Below are positions 1 to 12,009 of a stretch of DNA of 64,000 bases, in pieces. Below the pieces are notes generated by a model, which was not told where the DNA came from, made no database searches, and saw nothing but the letters and a program-made list of their open reading frames with translations. Every line of letters starts with the position of its first letter. The first letter of the stretch is position 1. Origin of the DNA: Clusia tigrina (Eukaryota > Arthropoda > Insecta > Diptera > Clusiidae); NCBI GenBank assembly GCA_920105625.2, contig OV050032.1, positions 11,554,807 through 11,618,806 on the forward strand, read 5' to 3'. A program made the translations under genes and the position numbers.

Positions 1-1544
1 GGGTGCTCGTTTCCATAATTGACTGACAACTTGTAAATGTTAAATGTAATTTAGCTCCTTGCCCTGCACCAGACAGAGAATTGAATTCAATTGAAGGTAG
101 CGCGAGGAAGCATTTGAGACAGACAGGCATTAAGTGCTTATGGGACGAGTAGCTTGTAATTTGTTGGAGTAACGCGGAAGCAACCAGGGGTGTGGTGCGA
201 GCATGCCACTCTGTTAGGTATATGCAGTGGGCTAATGACAAAATGCTTACCATAAATCACAAATTAGACCATCGAAATGCTCGCTTTTACCGAAGATTGA
301 TGACTGCACTGAAAAACAAGAACTCGCACAACATTTGGAATTAATTAATTAGATGAGAGTAAAATTTGCATTTGAACGCTATTTTCACCAATCACAGTCA
401 TGACTCGAGAATAATAGAATACAAGATAAATCCACACACACGCAGATACACTCTATTCTTGCTCTTGTGATGCGATCAAGCGCAATATTAACAATTAACA
501 ATTCTTTCGTGATGCTGATATAAAAAAGTTTACCTTTAAAGGATGGCGAAATCTGGTATTATATAAGACCAGATCTTGGATCACTTAAATCCCAATCACC
601 CTCGCTCTTTCTGTTTTTATCTCTCTCTCTCTCTCTCTATCTATCTCTCTCTATCTATCCCTCTTTCTATCTATCTCTCTTTCTAACCATCTCTCTTTCT
701 ATCTATCTATCTCTGTCCTTACTCACTTTGGCAAATCCTCTGAGTATGGATGATAATATGTGCTTCGAAATTGTTTTGGGGAGTGTTTGTTTTGTTTCAG
801 TGACTTGCATGAAGTTGCCTCATTCGCATTGATAAAGATCTGAGGAAATCTCAGAAAGCATCTTCTGACTTAAGTGCTTTGACCGATCGGAACAATCTTT
901 TATTCTGTCATTCTTCCAGAAATCGTGTTGTCACTTTAGCTCACTGGTGATTTAAATCTACCAAAAATATTAGAATTCTATTTTGTAATCTCGATTTTTA
1001 GTTTGTCCATTTTTTCCTGTCCTCTCACATATTTCTAAGGAAATATTGAAATAAATATGTTTTACTTGTCTTTTAATCCAGAGGTCGTGGTTTAGAACCC
1101 CGAACCAGACATGGTTTCTTATGCTACATTCTATTATCTTCCAGTCGTAGCCACTATTGAGCCTTCTAAACTTTGCACATATAGTTAATTTTTATTAAAT
1201 ATAAGAACCTAAAAAATAATTCTATTTAAAGATGGAAAAATAACATTTTAGGTGTTGCATTGCATTAATGTCCCAAGAAATCGAATTAGAATATAAAATT
1301 CTGATCCAGCGCTGTATTTGGATCTGTGTTCATGAGATTCGCTCAAATTTTTATTCATGTTTAGTAATTTCTTGCAGCCATATTCATCAGGACCCTTGTA
1401 CGTAGTTAAGTTGAAATGCGTCAAGTTTTCGGGCAATTTCATAAGATTGTTACCATCATATCCTATGCTGAAATACCTCCGAAAATGTTATTAAATGAAA
1501 AATAATGTGAAGTGAAGAAAATTTAATGCGCGAATATATTGTTC
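1..1544. other. no gene seen; AT-rich spacer or intron
   Basis: Apart from the CT/TCTA tract nothing coding is seen. Around 1081-1180 GGTCGTGGTTTAGAACCCC followed by ATGGTTTCTTATGC may be a very old SINE relic of the same type as copy A. Confidence 0.5.
620..714. repeat. (CT)n / (TCTA)n microsatellite
   Basis: Ten CT units lead into interleaved TCTA and TCTCTTTC blocks over about 95 bp. Confidence 0.9.
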
Positions 1545-1725
1545 ATGACACACTCAGAAGGCCGCAGGTTCAAATCCTGCCGCGGACTTGGTCTCAAAAA
1601 GCTTCTTCCGAAAAAACTCGTTTCTCTTCGAGTCGCAGGCCTCAGTAGCTAGTACTCATTCCCAAAACCCTTGCAGTTATAATTTAATTATAGTCTAAGA
1701 TATAATAATAAAAAAATTTTTTATG
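1545..1725 (+). mobile_element. tRNA-derived SINE, copy A
   Basis: It starts with a tRNA-like T arm and B box (GCAGGTTCAAATCCTGCC at 1564-1581). A body follows: TTGGTCTC, GCTTCTTCC, TTTCTCTTCGAGTCG, GCCTCAGTAGCTAGTACTCA. It ends with TTATAATTTAATTA and an ATAATAATAAAAA tail. The same order of blocks is found inverted at 5838-6005. Confidence 0.65.
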
Positions 1726-4700
1726 AGGAAGAAACGAGTGTGGTAGAATCCATTTCATCTAACATTTATCTTTATATTTTATAGAGCTTTTTGATGTGTA
1801 GTTAGAAAATTTCCTATCGAAGTTGTGGAAAAATTTACGTAATCCTGTAAGAAAATGTGAAGAATTTGCTTCAATAACGAATATATCTTTCACGTGTTTT
1901 GAAGAAGGAATCACATTTTCTTATTCGTATTATCGATCATTTTTAGCCAAGTTTAAACTTTAAAAATATTGAGTTCTCTGTGTGTTAAAATTATATTCCT
2001 TTTATAGACATTTTCACTGAATGACTATATAAATACACGAAGATGACTTTAACTAAGGGAAGGTATGTCTGCTTTTTGAAGATGGTATTCCTTTTTCATT
2101 TATATAAAATGCAGACATGTTTAATATAAAGGGATCATAGAATTCGGTCAATTAAACGAGTATTAATTAAAAGAATCAAATTCAATCATCTCCAAATTTT
2201 AGACACCTGTAAATTGAGGGTTCTGGTATTTTTCTGGATGTGTGTTTATACAACGGGTGTTTCAAGAGGGAGCAAACCCTTCCTCACGTAAAATAACATT
2301 TCTTAAATTGTTTGGGCTTAAGTGGCACAGAAAACATTGGAGTCGTATAAATTGTCCTTAAAGTCTACAAATTCTCTGCTTATTATTATTTATTCATTTT
2401 TAATTTTAATTGCATTTATTATCTGTGTGGTCTCTGTGCTTTCGCTTATCGCCTGCAGGCATAAAATTATACATATGCGTACACTAGCAAACCAACCATT
2501 CACCACCATTCAAGGAAGTGAACCCATAATATATCGGTACGTAAAATAAAATATGATCACTTGCAAGTGTTATCGTACGTAGATGCTTCTGTAACTGGCA
2601 TTAATCGAGAGCAAGCGAGCAGAGTGAAATTAGCAATTTCCTTATTCAAAGCGCACACCATTTATAACACTCACTCACTCACACAGGAACACAAGCGCAC
2701 TGCCGCACTGCCACACAGGCGCACATGCACTGAAGAGCGCGAAGCAGCGTTAGGACTGGTTACTGATTGCATAATAATAGCAAGCTAAACGAGGACCGCT
2801 GCTGCCACACGACCGCCATCTTGTAGACTATTTTTCCAGCACTTCGTTCGTAAACGAATGAAATTTGGAAAAACGAAAACAAACTGAAAAACAAAACATT
2901 GTAAATATGCAAACGTGCAGCAAAGCATGCTTGCACCAACACACACAATCGCAATCAGCCACCTACACACACCCGCCCAGCGTTCACTATCCATGCATAC
3001 GTGCCTTTGCATGCTTTGGTCGCATTTTGCAATTTGCTTTCATTTATTCCGTTGGATACGCTAAGTTGTTGTTTTTGTTGCGGCTTTGCTCCCCACTATA
3101 CTATTCATAGTCGCTCTCTCGTTCTCACTCACACACACGCATACAAACGCACACGGACACTCCAGTCCGCCGAGCAGCTCTCTGTTTTTGTTCCTTTTCC
3201 TGCTTTCCATTGCAATCGCTGAGCAACACCGCATATGAAGCACTCAGGGAGCGCACTTGTGTGAGTGCACGTGTGTGTGTGTGCATTGATTTTCGCTTTT
3301 CCGTTTCTGTTTCTTGGTTTTTCAACTTTGTATCTGCATAACTTTGTCAGTTATCTTTCGATGTTCAATGTAAATGGTGTGATTCTGCTGGCTGAATTTT
3401 TCGTATTTACTTCGCGGAGCCGTGCGCTGGATATTCTGTTTCGTCTTTGCATTGCAGCGAGTGTCCACGTTCAGTTAGTTAGACAGCAGATCCAACACAA
3501 CTTTTGGGATGCCAAAAAAATTCAATTGAATTCACTTAACAACCAGAAGAATAAAACTAAATAAATAAATAAAATATAAGCACTTCGACGGTTTGAACAC
3601 AAAATAAAAAAAGGAAAAGGAATTTCAACGCGATTTGCATTTTAAATTCTACTAACGTAAACGGTTTGCGATTTTTTGTGTGTCGCTCGCGGATGTGACA
3701 AAGTCACTGTTTCAACAACGTTAACCAAAAGTATCCGTCGTTCGTGTCTTAAAATAATATTTAAATAATTACAATTATAAAAAATTTCATAAACTCTAGC
3801 TGCGAAAAATTGTTTAATCAAGTGGACCACATAAACAACAGCCTAAGACGCTAACTAAGAAGTAAGAATTTTGCATTAGCAATTAAGATTAGAGAAAGAA
3901 AAAAGCTGAAAACAAAACAAAAGTGAACTCACAGACACATGTACACGCATAACACTAGAATAAACAATAAACCACATTTCGGTAGCTGGCGTGACGAATC
4001 CTCCAAGCAGAGCGCTTGTTGCATGCGCCGCCATTTGACCCGGAACTGTTACACAGCTTTGCTTGCACCCAATTTGCGCGCTGCCGAGTGAAATGGGTTT
4101 ACTGACACTCGCTGCGTGACAAAGTGACATTTCGATGCATATCATTAGGTTAAGCTATGATCTCAATTGGCTCCAATAGCCGGCAGCTCTGCGAGGGACA
4201 GCCCGGATAAGGAGGTTGAGGGCGTGCTGGGTGGTTTGCGGTGCTGGGAACGGTACTCAAATGCACAGAGGCAGATTTGTATATTTTGCTGCCACCGCGT
4301 GCGCCAATCGGGGAGCCTTATATCTGGGTGGGACTGCTCTGAATTAGTCGGTGTGTAATGTGATGCGGTGCGGCGTGGTGTCCTGCGGGGTGGTGCGGTG
4401 TGGTGACCGCTTAAGTGTTCATCACAGACGCAGTGTAAATATGGCGTGCATCATGGGCAGCTCAACTCGCCCAACTAATAAGTAGGTTAGGCATTGTGCA
4501 ACAGGCATCGATTATGTACTTCCCTCCCCTCATTAACCAGAGTACGCAACGAGACGACCACCTACCTACTGCATATAGTTTTTTCTTTGTAATTCGAATT
4601 CAAATGTGCTGCACAGCGCGGTGGCCACCCAATATTGCCAAGAGTCAAGCCAGCAAACCCAAACGCTCAAATGCACTCAGTGCATGACTTTCCGCGATTT

Positions 4701-5837
4701 CGTTGGGGTCGTTGTCCTCCTTCAATGATTGCCTTCTAAATTCTTGTGTTGAATTCAAATCATTGAGCGTTAAGGTTCGTTGCACCCAGAATTCGTAGCA
4801 TATCGTGTAGTATCGTTTCATATCGTATCGTAGCGTATCGCAAGGTATCGTGTGCCCCGTCCTGCCGTTGTTGGCCAAAAGGAAAACCTGTTTGCAGGCG
4901 CAAGCAACGTCTTCATTATCGACGCTTTCGTGTTTCCTGCAATCTTGTAGCAAGGTTTCCAGTAAGAACACAGAAGAAGTAGTTGCGAAAGAGAGCAAAG
5001 CATCCACGACTATGGTAACCGCACTAGCAGCACCAGCAGCATGTGCAGGAATAAGCACTGTTTCTGGTGGTTCTTTCTTATTTTTCGGTTAGAACACATT
5101 AAGAGTGGTGTTGAAACTTAATTTGACCTTATTTCTAAGAATTACCTTCGTGATCCTGCATGCAGTGTATGAGTAATCATCAATTATGCACGTAGTTTCA
5201 GCGTGAACAAACTGCGGTAGCGACCCAAACGTAAACACAAGGGAATTTTTCCGGAATCAATAAATAAATATTTTCCACAAAGTATTGTGGGAGGTGAAGA
5301 GTGAATCGCTGCACAAGTGATCACTTAAACATTTCATTTTTGATTTTCATTATTATGTATGTTAACGATTTAATCAGTAGTTGTGCTTCAATAAGTGGGG
5401 AGTTTCCCGTAGGTAGCGCGAATGCATGGAGATGCACGCCCATTTACAAATATGTAATCGCAATTACCTGCTTCAAGTGACTGCAACGCATGCACACATC
5501 AACTCAGCAGAGAAGGGTGCTGTCCTCAGTGAAAGCAGGACTTCACGCGTGTGTGAGCTTTCATATAGGTGTCTGTTGGTTTCTGTCGAGTTCAATGCTA
5601 TACTGATCCGTAGACAGATTATGTGTCATGACACTATTTAACGGGCTACTGAAGGATTGCTCTAAGGATAAAGAGTGATTCTTTAATATTGCTTTAATGG
5701 AGTCGTAGGATCTCAATTAATATTAGACTGGCAAGAGAATAGTCGTGGGCACAAGAATTGAATGGCAGTTGATTGTAATGGAATATAATTCTTCCCAACC
5801 TCCAAAATCACAAACATAGTGGTAAAAAGAAATTGCC
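1726..5837. other. no coding gene; includes GC-richer island 2640-4430
   Basis: AT-rich to 2640, then a GC-richer island with CA repeats, CACAC tracts and a GGTGC-rich run (4363-4410). At 4799-4853 TATCGT-like pentamers repeat. Open frames here lack family similarity and are crossed by simple repeats. Confidence 0.5.
3471..3861 (+). promoter_or_regulatory. possible non-coding first exon (initiator plus splice donor)
   Basis: TCAGTT at 3471-3476 matches the fly initiator. A 5'UTR-like A-rich leader follows and ends with AGAA|GTAAGA at 3862. It lies in a GC-richer island (about 2640-4430). No TATA or DPE at fixed distance was seen and only short upstream frames occur. It could be an upstream Eip78C promoter or a lncRNA. 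Confidence 0.2.
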
Positions 5838-6005
5838 GGGCTTTTTATTATTATTATATTATTCCTTACACAATAATTAATTATCAGTGCAAGGTGTTGG
5901 GGGAATGAGTACTAGCTACAGAGGCTTTCGACTCGAAGAGAAAAATATTTTTTTATAGAAAGAAGCATTTTGGAGACCAAGCCTGTGGCAGGATTTGCTA
6001 CCCTC
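5838..6005 (-). mobile_element. tRNA-derived SINE, copy B (inverted)
   Basis: Read on the minus strand it gives CAAATCCTGCC, CTTGGTCTCC, ATGCTTCTTTC, TTTCTCTTCGAGTCG, AAGCCTCTGTAGCTAGTACT, CATTCCC, TTGCACTGATAATTAATTA and an ATAATAATAAAAAG tail. It matches copy A block by block at roughly 75-80%. Confidence 0.65.
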
Positions 6006-9000
6006 GAGATGGGCTTTTTATACTTTTTTTCATTGTACCCTTTATGATACAAAAATTGCATTTCAGAATTAAGCAGCTCAATCTTCTAGGCTCCATTTCG
6101 ATGAATTCCCCCCATAGTATTCAAAGTTATTTTTCCCACTTTCTCGAAGAAGCCTTTAAAGTTTACTTTGTGCATACACGAGTATTTATGAAATGTCCAT
6201 ATAAACTTTAGACACCCATTCTCTATCTGAGATATTGTACTGTACCAATGGTTTCGTGCAAAAACCACAAACTTCTCTAAATCGTTCAACATCAGCTGAG
6301 AAAGGCTCTTTTGTTCGCTGGAGCAATAGATATTCATTAATTTCCACAAATGAAACATGTGAGATTTTGTTATCTTTAATTTAAACAATTATTGCATAAA
6401 GATCTCTGATCTTAAAATACTATTCAACACATAAAATAGTATCCCTGTTAATAGGCGTAAAGCATTGTGTAAATCTTTGCATGATCTTATGATTGCATAA
6501 TCATAGATGAGAACTTAAAAGATGAATGATAAACCAGAAAATATTTGATGGACTGCTAAAGTAGAGAGTCGAGAAATGACCATCAAGATATGTGTTTGGA
6601 GCTACGAGTATCAACTCTGGAAATTGTAAGTAAGACGGTAAGGCTTCAAACCAATAGCATGGATTTAAACAGGGGTTTCGAGGTTGTTTAATCCACTGGA
6701 CTTAGTCTCAAAACTGGATAATGGTCGGTCAATATTTACAAAAAGTAAAAATTGAATATGCCTTAGGACGCTTCTAGGGCCTTGTTTTAGATTGAATTTG
6801 TAGCATATTTTTTTTTCTGGAAATAATGTAATGTAAGTTATATCCAACCAACCACTGCCAAAGGAGAATACCTCCGAGTTAGACGACATTTGTATCCAAC
6901 TATATCAACTAGTAGTCTTCAGATAATATATACGCTTCAAAAATTAGCAGTAACTTAAAAAGCAATAAAATGCAAGCGTTTTTGACACATTATTCCCCTG
7001 GTTCATACATTATTCCAAGCTTGACAGTCTTAAATCACAGCGATGATGGCATACTTTCCTCTTTAAACATCACAAAATCACCTACGATCAAACTCTTCAT
7101 GAAGAAAACAATATCAAGTGTCGTTTTTATGGCTCATAGAGCATGCCCGACTCGCCCGGGAAGTCAATAGTTTTCGTCTCAGATTTTAAAAAACTCCATT
7201 GTTAGTAAGAAAAGTATCGTTAATTAACGATTCAATTATTTTGAGAATATTGCAACCGACTGTAATAACTAACGACAACGCTGCCGAAATTGTCGTTAAC
7301 TAGTTACAGAATCGTGATACATTACCAAACATTTTGATAACATAACTCAACGCTAACTTATTGCGAGCTGATGGTATTTCTGCTGGGGGATCCAATTTAT
7401 GCTCTCTTAAATCTTATCAATTATACGAGTATATTCCCCTTTTAGCAGGGCGGGGAGCACCTTCGATAATACCCTACATTCGTTTATGCTGTACTGAATA
7501 CTCGAATATTGGCAGAGAAGTATTCCATTTTGCATTAGCATTTGCAGATTCATTGTCGCTGTGGCAGTGAAATTCTGCTTGTCTGCTGTTATAGTGACGA
7601 AGGGCGACACTTGAACATTTAATACAGGTCAAGAGGGGATGGGGCGGCTACACCAGACCCTCTCAGAACATACTGCTGAGTCCAAAATCCAGTTCAAGGT
7701 CGTGCGGTCTATGAGCGCACGCACCCACACTCACACACATGGACTGGACTTGATCGCAAAAACAGGCTACGTCCACCGCACCACCATGAGCTTGCAAAAT
7801 ATATCGCCACATATATCTACTGCCCGTACCGCTAAGTTCATAAATAGTTGCACACTTATATCTATACCAGTGGAGCCTCACGTTCCAATGACAGGTACGA
7901 ACAACTGTAAAACTGAAAAACCGTTGGATTTGCTTCCATTGCAAACAGCACAGAAACAGGCAAACGAACAAACAACAACAAGAAAATTATACAAAATCAA
8001 AATACACGCTAGCGAGCAACAAAAATGATTGTTAACAAACCCGGTGCCGGCAATGGCTGGAAGCTCATAGACGCAGCTACAGGCACAGCCACAGCGACAG
8101 TCACAGTCGAAGCCGTAACCGTAGCTCAGCGAGTGTGTTAAGTCAACTCAAGTTAAGCCAAACGAAACGAAATGAAACCGAAAAACCGCTAAAACAGAAG
8201 CAGCAACGGTATTTGTAGTAAAATGGCCAACAAACTGTGAGCGGCGAGTTCAAGGCCTGCAAATGGCACAACGTAGCAAAAAATTGAAAAAATCACACCA
8301 AAAAAATTAAAGCATTTGAAAAATAAATGCGTAAGCTTGAGGAAAATCAGTGTTGTGCTGGTGGATGAACGGAGAGCGGAGGGGCGAATGGGCGCAGAAG
8401 CAATTCAACCATGGAGCTGGGCTTGCTTCGGTTTAGTTTCAATTCGTTTCAAATGTCTGCAATTATAAAGCGTCTGCATAATTAAAACAACAACGCCCCC
8501 TTTTCACACATAACCATTTACGAGTATTTCTGTGAGTTCTTGTTCCTAAAAATATTGCTTCAAACGGCTGCAAGTGTGCTCCGGTGTGCTGGAAATATGA
8601 CTGACTGTAGCTGCTCTGAACTAGATTACGTTAATTCACAAATCCACAATAAAATGCCTTCTGCATATGCAAAATTAAAATTTACTTTTAGCATGCGGCG
8701 CGCGCTGCGTTAATCCGGATTAAATAATTGGCGAACTGTGAACAACGGTAAAGAACTGGTTTGATTGCGATTACGAACGAGTAGGAAGCAAAAGCACAAA
8801 ACCTCACGAGCGCCATCTGCCACTCAAATTAAGAAGTAATTAAACACGCGGTTCAAAATTTATCAAAGTTATGCAGGATTCATGTTATTGTTGTTGTTGT
8901 TTTGCTTGCCAAATAATACAATTGGAATCCGGATTAGATTGGGGCGGAAAAAACGCAACTATCCGCCAGAATCTGCTATAAAAATGCAATATTTGGTGTG

Positions 9001-11078
9001 CCCCTAAATGGTTTCCTGTTTGTATGATAGCGACGCCTGCTGGTATGAAGTAGTGTCCTTCCTGCATCAGAATCCATAATAGCCACTTTCGATTTTCCAG
9101 CCTCCACTCGCTTATTTTAAAATTTGTATGAGATAACAAGCGAAAACCCGCTAATTCCAACGAGTTGGGATTAGTTCGCTTCTTCGACTTGGCGAATTGG
9201 AACTTTGCTGCCAAGTTCAACTTTTGTGGTTTGTGTATAGAATCTTGATGCAACGACACAGGTGGTGCAGATAAATTTTGAGAGAATTCAGATCTCGCTT
9301 TTGTCAAAATAGTCAGCAGGCGGGTTCCTGAGGCATGGGAATATTTGTATTAACGGGCGAAAAATTTCTTTGACGGCTGAAATTTTAGTTTTATAACGGC
9401 TGAGATAATCTCGTCACTTGGAACTTTGAAACACTTCACATTTTTTTGCCACCAACTTTTGCGGCATATTACAGAAATTTTGCCCATTTTATTATTTTCA
9501 CTATATAATAAATAAATAAAATTTATAAACAGCAAAATTTTATGTTTCGATAATTTCAATAAAGCGCGGCAAATTTCTTGGCGGCACCGATTTTCATAAT
9601 TTGACAGAACCGAGCCCGAAAGAGAACAACAAAACAGAATAGGATACGAAACGTCACTTATCTGCACCACCGGTGTCGTTGCATCAAGTATAGAATACGC
9701 CACGTTTTCATATACAAATATCAACATTGACCGAACATTTATTACCAGTGCTGTGAGATTTCTAGAGACCCGGGACTTAGCGAGTAATGCTGATGGCCTG
9801 AGTAAATTGGGTGTCAAGTCCACTCCAAAGACATCAGTCAATCGGTGTGCGAATTGAGCGCGGCTAATTTTATGTTTACATAACTATCCTGAACGATCCT
9901 TCGTAAAGTCGGACTGCAGTCGAAGATTCTCTCCCGCCTTGATAATATTACAGACAAACACAAAAGCTAAGCTTTAGTGGAGTCCGTATGAGAAAGTCTT
10001 AACTACTTTGTGTTAATATGGAATAACACAGCTAACAGCTAATCAAAAGGTACTCTTAGATAATTATCTTCTCCATAATTAATCAAAATTGAAAACAGAT
10101 CGCCTCCTAACAGTGATGCAAGATTATTTTCTCGCTTCCCTTATTTTACAACAAGTTAAAAGATATGCAAACAACAACAAAATACAACTCTCATGGCAAT
10201 AAGATTAAAATTCCATTTGTTTCTGGAATGTGACTCCACAGATTTATAAGTTTCCTCTTCAGTCTCTGTTGTGGTCTTTTCGCTTCTCACTTCATAGTCA
10301 GTCTCAGTTATATAAAATTGCATTATAGATTAGTCATTTAAAATAATCTTGTGTTATTTCCTCAATGTTTTTCAAGAGGGGCGTGAACACAACGGTTGCT
10401 GCGAAAAGTTGATGCCTCAATATTGTTCCATGGGTTAAATCCAAATGGATATCTATTTATTTCTAGATTATGAAAGTAAAGCGTAGAACGATTTGCTATG
10501 TCCCCCTTAAGTGAACTGATCTTTTATTTGATTGTATACGTTAAATACAAAAGAAGACTCCCTAAGAACCTTAAAAAGTGGCATTTGTGAGCCGCAGCGA
10601 ATACTTACATCATGATGGCAACTCACTAGTGAACTTTAAGCTGAGACAAACAAACATTTTAGTATGCTAACATGGTTCAGTGAGATGGGAGTTCAGTGCT
10701 CTTATGCTGCCTATCTTCAAATCATCATCATTCCCTCAAATTGCATGTCCCATATGCTGAAACTCATACGTCTCTCTCTCTTTCACAACCAATTACAGCA
10801 CCCCCACCCCCACCCAAAACTTACTTTGCAATGGATTTTTCCAATTGCCATTACCGCACCTGCTCAAATGACTTGAGTATAGAGGCGGAGACACCCTGAG
10901 ATGCTGGCCACAAGTGCGACTGACCGCTGATCACATGTTGCGAACTCAAGCTGCCAAGTGTAGTGCTCCCTGAATGCACTACGCCCCTTGCACCCTACGC
11001 CAGCAGCAGTCCGCAGCTTCGTATTAATCGAATGGATAACACAGTTATCACATGCAGCTGCATCATCAGCCATCAACG
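6006..11078. other. no recognised gene; two unrecognised minus-strand open frames
   Basis: Minus frames at 8885-9307 (140 codons) and 9350-9841 (163 codons) are the longest. The second has a mixed, protein-like N-terminus (MTDVFGVDLTPNLLRPSALL) and then an AT-driven tail. I cannot assign either; they may be decayed gene pieces. A perfect palindrome ATCGTTAATTAACGAT lies at about 7217-7232. Confidence 0.4.
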
Positions 11079-11184
11079 AACCAGCCGCTATCCTCGAACA
11101 CCCATCAGTGAAAAAGAGTGACCTAAAATGTAACCAGCCGCTATCCTCGAACACCCATCAGTGAAAAAGAGTGACCTAAAATGT
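11079..11184. repeat. perfect 2 x 53-bp tandem duplication
   Basis: The unit starting AACCAGCCGCTATCCTCG and ending CTAAAATGT occupies 11079-11131 and again 11132-11184 without a mismatch. It is not low-complexity sequence. Confidence 0.97.
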
Positions 11185-11261
11185 AATACTTTTACTACTA
11201 AAGCATTCGCTACACCAACCAACATCAGCAGTGGCAGCAGCAAAATAATAATCCTCCTGAT

Positions 11262-12009
11262 GCACGCACTCACGCACGTACGCACGCACGCACGCATTTC
11301 AGCTTACCAACGGGCGAGCATCTTTGGACGGTTTCGTGTGAATTTGGGTGTGTGTGTGCCTTTTTGCCTGTCCGTTTGTCTGCCAGTCTATCTGAGCATT
11401 GCTTCATTCACTTTTTTCTTTCATTTTGTTTGTTGTGTTTTTCTCATTTTTTTAAAATTTTTTTTATTTCATTTTATTACAATATTGACCTACATTTGTG
11501 TGTTTTATTTTGGTGTCTTTTTGTATTATTTTAACTATCCACCGCACTCACACATGTACACACACAAACACACGCACATGCAGCCCAAGTCAGTCAGTCA
11601 GCCAGTCAGTTAGTCACTCACTCACTCGTATACTGCTAAAGCGTACTTGCTTAGAGCTCTGCTGGCTCTGACTGGCTGCGATTGGGGCTTAGAGGCAGCG
11701 GTGTGTGGCTGCATCTGTACTCGCATCTGCATTTGTGGCTGTATCTGTGTCTTTTGTTTTCATTTGTGTTGGTACATGTTTTTTTTCTTTTTTTTTGCTT
11801 TGGTTTTAATCATATTCTTCCTAAGCTAATTTATCGTTGCCATGGCAGTTAAGGTTAACTGTGTTTTAGTTAGCATGGAGGACATTGCCACCACTGCTGC
11901 CATTCCCATCACCATGGCCATCCGACCGACCGACAAACCGACCGACCAACAAACTGACCGACCGACCGACAGACCGACTGTGCGTCATTTAGTCAGTCAG
12001 TCAGTCAGA
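11262..12009. repeat. cluster of tetranucleotide repeats
   Basis: (ACGC)n at 11262-11296, (CAGT)n near 11590-11610, (CCGA)n at 11922-11979 and (GTCA)n at 11992-12008. T-rich and CA-rich tracts lie between them. Confidence 0.85.

Noticed and set aside
4645..5058. 137-codon minus frame
   Set aside because: Crosses the TATCG repeat and shows no family similarity.
9350..9841. 163-codon minus frame, briefly considered as an MRS2-like transporter piece
   Set aside because: The resemblance was a vague hydrophobic pattern without the GMN motif; the second half is AT-driven.
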